This document shows, in pieces, positions 1 to 5,871 of a DNA stretch of 8,637 nt (the first letter of the stretch is position 1; each line of letters opens with the position of its first letter). Source of the stretch: Microbacteriaceae bacterium (GTDB taxonomy: Bacteria; Actinomycetota; Actinomycetes; Actinomycetales; Microbacteriaceae); contig JALRLI010000043.1 in assembly GCA_023254555.1 (NCBI GenBank), positions 1 to 8,637 of the forward strand, read 5' to 3'. Under the pieces are notes generated by a model. The model saw only the letters and a program-made list of their open reading frames with translations. It did not search any database and was not told the origin of the DNA. The translations under genes and the position numbers were made by a program.

Positions 1-814
1 GAAGCTCGTCAATCTCCATCGGAGCGGAGTCAATCTCCATACGAAGTCGGCTGGCAGCCTCATCGATGAGGTCGATTGCCTTGTCTGGCAGCTGCCGAGA
101 CGTAATGTAGCGGTTCGAAAGCGTTGCCGCTGCCACAAGCGCTGAGTCAGCGATGGTCACCTTATGATGCGCCTCGTACCGCTCCTTCAGGCCTCGAAGA
201 ATAGCCACCGTATCTTCAACACTCGGCTCACCCACGAAGACCTGCTGGAAGCGGCGCTCGAGCGCAGCATCCTTCTCAATGTATTCGCGGTACTCGTCAA
301 GCGTGGTGGCACCGATAAGGCGCAGCTCGCCTCGGGCGAGCATGGGCTTCAACATCTGCGATGCAGCAACCGATGACTCGCCGCCACCAGCGCCCATCAG
401 AGTGTGCAGTTCATCGATGAAGGTAATGATTTTGCCGTCAGAGTCTTTGATCTCTTGCAACACGGCTTTCATCCGCTCTTCAAACTCACCTCGATACTTG
501 GCGCCTGCGATCAGGGCTGAGATATCGAGCGAGATGAGCTCTTTATCTTTGAGGGATTCTGCTACGTCACCAGCGACAATGCGCTGGGCGAGCCCTTCAA
601 CCACCGCGGTTTTTCCCACGCCTGGTTCTCCGATGAGTACCGGATTGTTCTTGGTACGACGCGTAAGCACTTGACTCACACGTCGAATTTCGCTGTCGCG
701 ACCGATTACTGGATCAAGCTTGCCGCTACGCGCCACTTCGGTCAGGTTAATACCGAATTGTTCTAGGGCGCTCTTTTGCTCTTCGCCCTGATCTGGCTGC
801 ATACCTGGTTGCAC
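1..814 (-). CDS. clpB: ClpB disaggregase, N-domain-less form (partial, 3' end beyond window)
   Basis: AAA+ chaperone that, with DnaK/DnaJ/GrpE, extracts polypeptides from cytoplasmic aggregates. About 271 codons are present, covering the first nucleotide-binding domain. Visible motifs are Walker A GEPGVGKT (residues about 62-69), the pore-loop segment GAKYRGEFEER (about 104-114), Walker B ITFIDE (about 130-135), the arginine-finger region ALERRF, and QLPDKAIDLIDEAAS leading towards the middle domain. The start is GTG at 814-812: a TAA stop in the same frame abuts it, and a purine-rich stretch GAAAGAAG (832-825) lies 10 bases upstream. An ATG four codons later (802-800) is an alternative. Either way only about 15 residues precede the ALEQFGINLTE segment that opens the AAA+ module, so the roughly 150-residue Clp-N domain of typical ClpB is absent. 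This resembles the short ClpB isoform known in E. coli, here as the only possible product. The HspR operator at 866-892 suggests heat-shock control. Confidence 0.95.
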   Translation of the reverse strand, partial: MQPGMQPDQGEEQKSALEQFGINLTEVARSGKLDPVIGRDSEIRRVSQVLTRRTKNNPVLIGEPGVGKTAVVEGLAQRIVAGDVAESLKDKELISLDISALIAGAKYRGEFEERMKAVLQEIKDSDGKIITFIDELHTLMGAGGGESSVAASQMLKPMLARGELRLIGATTLDEYREYIEKDAALERRFQQVFVGEPSVEDTVAILRGLKERYEAHHKVTIADSALVAAATLSNRYITSRQLPDKAIDLIDEAASRLRMEIDSAPMEIDEL

Positions 815-865
815 TTATAAATCACTTCTTTCTTTGTTTTTGCTTCAGCTGGCGGATAGCCCGTC

Positions 866-892
866 AAACTTGAGCGTACTAGACTCAAGTTT
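866..892. promoter_or_regulatory. HAIR element: HspR operator upstream of clpB
   Basis: The core reads CTTGAGC-N7-ACTCAAG (869-889), one base away from the actinobacterial HAIR consensus CTTGAGT-N7-ACTCAAG bound by HspR. The symmetry extends outward to AAACTTGAG (866-874) and CTCAAGTTT (884-892), giving perfect 9-base arms around a 9-base spacer. It lies about 50 bases upstream of the clpB start. HspR itself is encoded at 5846-5427, so repressor and operator are both present. Binding with DnaK as co-repressor is known for Streptomyces HspR and is inferred here. Confidence 0.9.
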
Positions 893-916
893 AGCAAGAG
901 GTGCGCAAAAAATCTA
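888..916 (-). promoter_or_regulatory. Candidate clpB promoter overlapping the HspR operator
   Basis: On the minus strand an extended -10 (TGC followed by TAAACT, hexamer 893-888) is preceded at 17 bases by a poor -35 (TAGATT, 916-911). Transcription would begin near 881, inside the HAIR element, so bound HspR would block it. The -35 match is weak and the assignment is tentative. Confidence 0.3.
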
Positions 917-934
917 GGGTTTCCTTATTTATTT

Positions 935-952
935 CGGGCTATGATTAGCCCG
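935..952 (+). promoter_or_regulatory. Palindromic operator with embedded -10 box of the tetR gene
   Basis: A perfect inverted repeat, CGGGCTA-TGAT-TAGCCCG, spans 935-952. The -10 hexamer TATGAT (940-945) sits in its centre. The expected transcription start, six to seven bases after the hexamer, is G952, which is also the first base of the GTG start codon. No convincing -35 is visible (the region near 917-925 is GGGTTTCCT). An 18-bp palindrome over the core promoter of a TetR-type gene is the usual place for an autorepression operator. The palindrome is seen directly; its binding by this TetR protein is inferred. Confidence 0.6.
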
Positions 953-1581
953 TGATTAACTCTCGGCTCAGACTGAAATCGCAGGCTGACCCCCGGTGGA
1001 CGAGAAGCAGAAATGCCTTACGCGAGGCGGTTTTAGAGCTGGCCGCGACCCAGCCAGTGAGCGAAATCAGCGTTCGCTCACTGACGAAACTAGCTGGGGT
1101 TGATCGCTCGACGTTCTACAATCACGCGGCAACCCCACTCGAGCTGCTCCGCGATATTCTGCGCGAAGAAATAGACGAACTCTACGACGCCTTTCTCGTC
1201 GACCTCGCGACGTCTCAGGATGCACCGCATCAAGTGCAGGAGCGAGCCTTTCGAACGGTGCTGCAACATCTCAAGATTAGAGCAGAGATCTATCGAGCGA
1301 GCCTGCTCAACGACGGTAACGACCTCGTTATGCGTGTTATCGGGGTGCAATTTGTCGAAAAAGCCCAAGACATGTTCAACGAGCATAATTACCCAATCGA
1401 GCGCGCCGCTGAGGTCACCGAATTTGAGAGAGACTTCGGCTCGAGGGTCGCGGCTCTAGGTATGGTCGGTGGAATCACAACCTGGTTGCTTGAAGACCCG
1501 GCCCTAGACGAAGACACCTTCGTCTCGAGCTACTACCGGTTCATGCCGAACTGGTTCACCATGATCAACGCGACAAGCTAG
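952..1581 (+). CDS. TetR/AcrR-family transcriptional regulator, probably leaderless
   Basis: A 209-residue protein of typical TetR length. Residues 20-80 form the N-terminal DNA-binding domain: helix 1 (ALREAVLELAA), a helix-turn-helix at about 38-58 (ISVRSLTKLAGVDRSTFYNH) and the following LELLRDIL helix. The C-terminal two thirds is helical, as expected for a ligand-binding and dimerisation domain, and ends in MGGITTWLLEDP...FMPNWF. The inducer cannot be predicted. The GTG start is fixed by an in-frame TAG at 946-948, one codon upstream. No Shine-Dalgarno sequence is present, and a -10 box ends six bases before the start codon, so the mRNA is probably leaderless. The gene diverges from clpB and converges on the DUF2252 gene, sharing the 4 bases CTAG with its stop. 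Likely targets are itself and possibly neighbours. Confidence 0.9.
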   Translation: MINSRLRLKSQADPRWTRSRNALREAVLELAATQPVSEISVRSLTKLAGVDRSTFYNHAATPLELLRDILREEIDELYDAFLVDLATSQDAPHQVQERAFRTVLQHLKIRAEIYRASLLNDGNDLVMRVIGVQFVEKAQDMFNEHNYPIERAAEVTEFERDFGSRVAALGMVGGITTWLLEDPALDEDTFVSSYYRFMPNWFTMINATS

Positions 1582-2924
1582 CCAACACTCGCGCGAAATA
1601 CCTCGTAATCGCGAAGCGCCTGCTCCGCATACGCAAAACTCCAGTCGGCAATTGCCTTATCGGCGGCTTCTCCCTCTGGGCCGGAACCGAGATAACCAAC
1701 TATTGCCGCAGCCTTCGGGCTCTGCGAGTGAGCTCGAGCAAGTGCAGCTGCGCATCCCCGAACATACACAGCGAACTCCTCAAAATCCATCTCAGCTACC
1801 TCGAATGAACCTTTGAGGTCTCTGAATTGGCGAACGTAGTAGTTGTACAGCTGGCCCTCGACATGTCCGAGGAATGGATCGGATGCGGCCTGCAGAATCT
1901 GCTGATACGTCACAACACGCGCACCCGGAGGTGAACCCAGAGGCAAAACTTGAATCGAAGGCTCGCTACGCAGGTGAAACTGTGTTACCGCAGAGGGACC
2001 TGCTTCTTTCATCTGCAAAATCATGTGATCTCCGGAAGGGCCGGCCAGTGCTATGACAAAACATCTCGTTCCGACACTGCCCACCCCAACCACTCGAAGC
2101 GCGATGTCTACAATCTCGTAGGTCGACAGCAACAACGCCACATCAGGCCGCACAGTTTTGAGATACGACGCATACAGTTCTTCGACAAAGGGCACACTGT
2201 CCATGTCTACCTGAGTCAGCACCGGCGGGTTTTCGATAAAGCGGGTATTGCCGCTCTCATCGGTGGTCAGCATTTTTTTGGATGCTCGAACGCCGGTCTG
2301 CTTCTTTGCTTTCTTGACCGTGCGCTCAAAGAATTTCAATGCCTTATGTTCATCTAGTGACTCCCTAATTGCATCTTCGTCAATCATTTGAAACATACGA
2401 TCGAGGCCCGAAAGCTGCATCAGCTCGGCAAGAATCTCGCGATAGTCACGAGCGGCGCTCTTAGCTAGGTCGTCGACTTCATGATCTTTGAGCCCAATGC
2501 TTCGAGCCCCAAGAATGACGCTGGTCACAAAACGCCGCACGTCCCACTCCCAGGGACCGGTTGATGCCTCGTCGAAGTCGTTGAGGTCGAATACGAGGGT
2601 ACGTTCGGGTGAGGCGTAGAGACCAAAGTTGCTGATGTGCGCATCCCCGCAAATCACGACGTCAATGCCTGACCCGGGTTGCGCCGCGAGATCATGAGCC
2701 ATCAACAACGCGGTTCCGCGGTAGAACGAAAACGCATCGTGTGCCATCCGCTGCGCTCTGAGTGGTAACAACTCTTGCAGCCGATTCACGTTCTGCGCAT
2801 TAATCAGCGCTACCGGGTCGCGATCGGAGCTGTGATACGTGGAGAATTCTTCCGCGGGAAGAGTTTTACGCAGAGCAGCTCCGTCAAGCTTGAGCTGCGC
2901 AACAGAATCAGTGAATCGCGTCAT
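1578..2924 (-). CDS. DUF2252 family protein with kinase-like motifs
   Basis: A 448-residue protein recognisable as DUF2252, a family without an assigned reaction to my knowledge. Signature segments are FYRGT (67-71), CGDAHISNFG (92-101), VFDLNDFDEA (111-120) with PWEWDVRRF just after, GVGSVGTRC (280-288), LQMKEAGPS (303-311), RQFRDLKGS (365-373) and CAAALARAHSQS (391-402). GDAHxxN followed by DFD resembles the catalytic loop and metal-binding motif of aminoglycoside-phosphotransferase-like kinases, suggesting ATP-dependent phosphotransfer (inference). No signal peptide or membrane segment is seen, so it is probably cytoplasmic. The ATG at 2924-2922 overlaps the upstream glycosyltransferase stop as ATGA, implying translational coupling. 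The open frame continues 60 codons further upstream, but that part is low in family character and lies over the glycosyltransferase gene. The stop overlaps that of the convergent tetR gene. Confidence 0.88.
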   Translation of the reverse strand: MTRFTDSVAQLKLDGAALRKTLPAEEFSTYHSSDRDPVALINAQNVNRLQELLPLRAQRMAHDAFSFYRGTALLMAHDLAAQPGSGIDVVICGDAHISNFGLYASPERTLVFDLNDFDEASTGPWEWDVRRFVTSVILGARSIGLKDHEVDDLAKSAARDYREILAELMQLSGLDRMFQMIDEDAIRESLDEHKALKFFERTVKKAKKQTGVRASKKMLTTDESGNTRFIENPPVLTQVDMDSVPFVEELYASYLKTVRPDVALLLSTYEIVDIALRVVGVGSVGTRCFVIALAGPSGDHMILQMKEAGPSAVTQFHLRSEPSIQVLPLGSPPGARVVTYQQILQAASDPFLGHVEGQLYNYYVRQFRDLKGSFEVAEMDFEEFAVYVRGCAAALARAHSQSPKAAAIVGYLGSGPEGEAADKAIADWSFAYAEQALRDYEVFRASVG

Positions 2925-4123
2925 TCCCCAACTTTGGCAGAAATCACCTGCTGATACACGCGAATCATGCGATGAGTTTGTTGACTCTGCTTGAACGTTG
3001 CCGACAGCTCTTGCGCAATTCGCAGAGGTTGACCGTGCAATGCCTCGGCTGCTTCGCGAATTGTTTCGGCAAGGGCATGCACCGAGTCGTCTCGTACTCG
3101 CCACATTGGGGTCAGATTGAGATCGTCTGCGATGTTGGGGTCAGAAACGATGCTCGGGGTGCCGAGTGCAGCTGCCTCATACACAGTCATGCCCTGCGTC
3201 TCAAAACCAATCGATGTCTGAACCAAAACGTCTGCCGCAGCAATCGAAGCCAAAGCCTCTGCATGGCTGACTGATCCGCGCAAACGTACAACATCAAGTA
3301 GGTCTTTTTGCTCCAGGAATCTCTGCACCTGTCCCAGCAGTAGGCCACTACCGAGAATTTCCACTTCAATTGGTACCTGTGCCTCAGCGACTGCAGCTAA
3401 GAACTGCATCACGCGCTTTTCATGGCTTAGGCGACCGAGCCAAATCATGCGTACTCGCTGCTCCGAAGACACTTCCCCTTTACGGTTGGGCTTCGATGCA
3501 GCTGCCTCATCAATACTGTTGTCGTCGACTCCGGTTGGAATTACCATGACAGCCCCGATAACCTCGTGGTCTCGAAGTTCAGCAGCGAAGTGCGCAGAGG
3601 GCGAAACAACCACGGTGGCTCTCTCTGCTAGCGAGGCTAGATAGCGCCAAGCTCCTTTTTGCTCTGACTGAGTTTTCCCCAGCACCCACCGGCGCCAACA
3701 GTTCAAGAACCAGAACGCAATCGGAGCGAGTTTACTCACGGCACGAGTACCCTCATCCACGTTGTTGTGCATGGTGTGCACTACCGGTAGGTTCAGCCGG
3801 CTCGCGAGACGGTAGCCCAGCAGTGCTCCCCAGAAATCACCCTGAATGTGAATCACATCTATTTTCTGGTTTCCGAGGGCCTCCGTCACGCGGCGCACAT
3901 TCTTCTGAGTTGGCCAGAAAATTGCGTACTCTCGGTCAGGAGTAATCGGAGTCGAGGGTAACTCGATGTCACCTCGTTCTGGCTCGTGTGGTCGGTGCAG
4001 TTTCGGCCCAACAATGCTCAGTTGATGCCCCGCTCTTGCCAGATAGTTTCGTTGTAGCCGCAGAGAAACCTGCACCCCACCCAGTGACTGCGGGTGTTGA
4101 TCTGTAACCGCGAGGATATGCAA
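2921..4123 (-). CDS. GT4-type glycosyltransferase (second of pair)
   Basis: A 400-residue retaining glycosyltransferase of the GT-B fold. The N-terminal Rossmann half opens with MHILAVTDQHPQSLGGVQVS, where GGVQ (15-18) is the usual acceptor/nucleotide loop, followed by DVIHIQGDFWG (89-99) and HTMHNN (116-121). The C-terminal donor-binding half shows WLGRLSHEKR (228-237, with the conserved R and K) and the EX7E motif with E308 and E316 in GFETQGMTVYEAAALGTP. Such enzymes transfer a sugar from a nucleotide donor to lipid or glycan acceptors at the inner membrane face. Donor and acceptor are not predictable here; mannosyl- or glucosyl-lipid synthesis is plausible. It starts at TTG 4123-4121, two bases after the preceding gene's stop, and its own stop overlaps the DUF2252 start. 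It is related to its upstream neighbour only at family level, so it is not a recent duplicate. Confidence 0.88.
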   Translation of the reverse strand: MHILAVTDQHPQSLGGVQVSLRLQRNYLARAGHQLSIVGPKLHRPHEPERGDIELPSTPITPDREYAIFWPTQKNVRRVTEALGNQKIDVIHIQGDFWGALLGYRLASRLNLPVVHTMHNNVDEGTRAVSKLAPIAFWFLNCWRRWVLGKTQSEQKGAWRYLASLAERATVVVSPSAHFAAELRDHEVIGAVMVIPTGVDDNSIDEAAASKPNRKGEVSSEQRVRMIWLGRLSHEKRVMQFLAAVAEAQVPIEVEILGSGLLLGQVQRFLEQKDLLDVVRLRGSVSHAEALASIAAADVLVQTSIGFETQGMTVYEAAALGTPSIVSDPNIADDLNLTPMWRVRDDSVHALAETIREAAEALHGQPLRIAQELSATFKQSQQTHRMIRVYQQVISAKVGE

Positions 4124-4125
4124 CC

Positions 4126-5337
4126 CTAGACCTCGATGGCTTCGCCTCGGTACAGCGCCTCGAAGGTGTTGAGCGTGCGCTGAATATCGTGCACCGAAAC
4201 CGCCTCAAGCGAGTCACGCTGCAGTCGCTCGTACTCTTTGGAGTCGGCGGTGAGCACGCGAGTGATTCGATCTGCGAGCGCAGGAGCGTCGCCCGGTGGG
4301 AAGAGGTAGCCATTTTCACCGTCGTGAATGAGATGCGGCAGGGCCATCGCGTCGGCACCGATCACCGGCAGACCAGAGGCCATCGCCTCCATGGTCGCAA
4401 TTGATTGCAGTTCGGCGACCGAGGCGATGACGAAGATACTGGCTTGTGAGTACAAATCGACGAGAGTCTCGTCATCGACTCGACCGTGAAACACGACTCG
4501 ATGCGCGATTCCCAGATTCACGGCAGTCTGTTCGAGCAACTTCCGCTGGTCTCCGCCGCCAACGATGTCAAAGTGAACGTCTAGCTTTGGATCAGTCAGC
4601 GTAAGCGCTTTGAGAATCACCTCAACGTGCTTCTCGCCGGTCAATCGGCCCACGAACAAGATCCGGTTATGGGATCGAGTTCCAACGACGGGTTTGTAGT
4701 TGTTTGCATCAATACCGCAGCTCACCGCAAACACATCGCTCAACGAAGTGTTCGCTTCTAAGAACTCCGCCGCGCGACGAGTCGGTGTTGTGATTGCTTC
4801 TGCTTTTGTGAACACGTGGTTGGCCATCCACCAGCCCCACTTCACAAATGGATCTTTGAGCCAAGCAGGTAGAGCCGTGTGATCAAGCACGTTTTCAGGC
4901 ATCACGTGGTTGGTGCCGATGATGCGAATACCCCGCTTCTCACCCTCCCAAACGATTCCCCTGCCAATCACGATGTGAGATTGAAAATGGATGACGTCGG
5001 GTTGCAGCGAGTCGAGCAGCCGCCGGGCCCGCGGTTTAGCCATCCAAGGAAGCACAAAGCGCAGCCAGTCGTGAAAAGGCCAGCGCCAGCTTGGCCATCG
5101 GTGCACGGTCATCTTCGCGCCTTCGATAGTCTCAACGAAGGTTCCGGCCTTGCCACGCTTCACCGCGGGCGCAACGATGTGCACATCATGACCACGAGAC
5201 ACAAGCCCGGCCGCCAGCCGTTCGGCGAATCTAGCAGCGCCATTCACGTCGGGATAAAACGTATCGCAGGCGATAAGAATTCGAAGTGGTTTGCTGCCAG
5301 AGCCTTTTTGAGTTGAAACAGCTTTGGTGCCTGACAC
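4126..5337 (-). CDS. GT4-type glycosyltransferase (first of pair)
   Basis: A 403-residue GT-B glycosyltransferase similar in outline to diacylglycerol glucosyl/mannosyltransferases and PimB-like enzymes. After a short polar leader the first Rossmann strand and loop read LRILIACDTFYPDVNGAARF (18-37). Next come DVIHFQSH (114-121), TNHVMPEN (142-149), SCGID (206-210), VGRLTGEKH (229-237) and the EX7E motif with E309 and E317 (AELQSIATMEAMASGLPVIG). The aromatic, basic stretch WPSWRWPFHDWLRFVLPW (81-98) could help it sit on the membrane surface (inference). The start chosen is GTG 5337-5335, with AAAGGG ten bases upstream. The frame stays open to 5454, but the extra 39 residues match nothing in the family and overlap the end of hspR. 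It is the first gene of the three-gene block after hspR. The acceptor is unknown. Confidence 0.88.
   Translation of the reverse strand: MSGTKAVSTQKGSGSKPLRILIACDTFYPDVNGAARFAERLAAGLVSRGHDVHIVAPAVKRGKAGTFVETIEGAKMTVHRWPSWRWPFHDWLRFVLPWMAKPRARRLLDSLQPDVIHFQSHIVIGRGIVWEGEKRGIRIIGTNHVMPENVLDHTALPAWLKDPFVKWGWWMANHVFTKAEAITTPTRRAAEFLEANTSLSDVFAVSCGIDANNYKPVVGTRSHNRILFVGRLTGEKHVEVILKALTLTDPKLDVHFDIVGGGDQRKLLEQTAVNLGIAHRVVFHGRVDDETLVDLYSQASIFVIASVAELQSIATMEAMASGLPVIGADAMALPHLIHDGENGYLFPPGDAPALADRITRVLTADSKEYERLQRDSLEAVSVHDIQRTLNTFEALYRGEAIEV
4131..4134 (-). promoter_or_regulatory. Ribosome binding site that fixes a TTG start
   Basis: GAGG on the minus strand lies seven bases before the TTG at 4123-4121 and inside the end of the upstream glycosyltransferase gene. 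It supports the unusual TTG start, which places the expected MHILAVTD opening of a GT-B enzyme exactly at the N-terminus. Confidence 0.65.
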
Positions 5338-5347
5338 GAAGAAGAAA

Positions 5348-5353
5348 CCCTTT
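5348..5353 (-). promoter_or_regulatory. Ribosome binding site supporting the GTG start
   Basis: AAAGGG on the minus strand, ten bases before GTG 5337-5335. It is the reason for preferring this start over the longer open frame. Confidence 0.5.
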
Positions 5354-5367
5354 GGACTCTGAACGGC

Positions 5368-5384
5368 CGAACACCAAATGTTCG
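5368..5384. repeat. Inverted repeat in the hspR-glycosyltransferase spacer
   Basis: CGAACA-N5-TGTTCG forms a perfect 6-base inverted repeat in the 89-base spacer 5338-5426. On the minus-strand transcript it could fold into a short hairpin, but no U-tract follows, so it is not an intrinsic terminator. It could instead be an operator for the glycosyltransferase block. A possible promoter precedes it (TTGACC at 5426-5421, TAACGT at 5405-5400), but the spacer is only 15 bases and I do not call it. Nothing else is evident in the spacer. Confidence 0.45.
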
Positions 5385-5426
5385 ACTCCCTCAGTCTAAA
5401 CGTTAGGCGCAGGTGATGCGGGTCAA

Positions 5427-5846
5427 TTAGTGGGCGTCGCCTCGCGGCTGCCAAACAACAACCTCGGTTCGACGCTGTGTTCGCGAGCCACGACGCAGCG
5501 TCACGACTTCACCAGCGCTGCCGGCGGCAAAGACCCGTCGATCAGACTGTTTCAGGAGCTCGGTGCTCAGCGCTGCTTCGAGTGCAGCAATTCGTTCGGT
5601 GAGCTCAACCACGTGGTCTTCTAACTGAAGCACGCGACGGATGCCTTCTAGGCTCAACCCTTCGGCACTCAGCCTGGCGACCTCACGCAGCCTCGACACA
5701 TCATGCAGCGAGTACCGTCGAGTATTTCCACTCGTCCGCTGCGGTACAACTAATCCGAGCCTGTCGTACTGACGCAGGGTCTGAGGGTGCATTTCAGCGA
5801 GTTCGGCAGCTGCGGCGATCGCAAATACCGGTGTGTGCTGATCCAT
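5427..5846 (-). CDS. hspR: HspR, MerR-family heat-shock repressor
   Basis: A 139-residue MerR-type regulator that represses dnaK and clpB loci by binding HAIR operators. The winged helix-turn-helix occupies about residues 7-75: AAAAELAEMHPQTLRQYDRLG, then the wing TSGNTRRYSLHDVSRLREV and GLSLEGIRRVLQLE. A coiled-coil-like helix (76-100) follows, and the tail ends in VVVWQPR, a typical HspR C-terminus. The ATG at 5846-5844 has AAGG seven bases upstream (5857-5854). It lies 25 bases after dnaJ, as the fourth gene of the chaperone operon, so it should be autoregulated through the dnaK promoter outside the window. HspR activity depends on DnaK in Streptomyces, which would couple free chaperone level to expression. 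A matching operator is visible at 866-892. Confidence 0.95.
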   Translation of the reverse strand: MDQHTPVFAIAAAAELAEMHPQTLRQYDRLGLVVPQRTSGNTRRYSLHDVSRLREVARLSAEGLSLEGIRRVLQLEDHVVELTERIAALEAALSTELLKQSDRRVFAAGSAGEVVTLRRGSRTQRRTEVVVWQPRGDAH

Positions 5847-5871
5847 ACTCGTACCTTAAACCCGAACTCGA

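Noticed and set aside
279..674. 131-codon plus-strand frame
   Set aside because: It is antisense to the Walker region of clpB, where conservation is clearly on the minus strand.
2925..3104. 60-codon N-terminal extension of the DUF2252 frame
   Set aside because: It lies wholly over the glycosyltransferase C-terminus, is Arg/Ser/Asn-rich without family similarity, and the ATGA overlap at 2921-2924 gives a natural start.
3969..4358. 129-codon minus-strand frame spanning the two glycosyltransferases
   Set aside because: It is a shifted frame across the junction of two well-defined genes; the Arg/Ser/Thr-rich composition is typical of out-of-frame reading.
5368..5384. LexA/SOS box (CGAAC-N4-GTTCG)
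   Set aside because: The arms match, but seven bases separate CGAAC and GTTCG instead of four, and the downstream genes are not SOS-type.
5338..5454. 39-codon extension of the first glycosyltransferase
   Set aside because: The residues match nothing in GT4 enzymes and overlap hspR. A GTG with a ribosome binding site gives the usual N-terminus.
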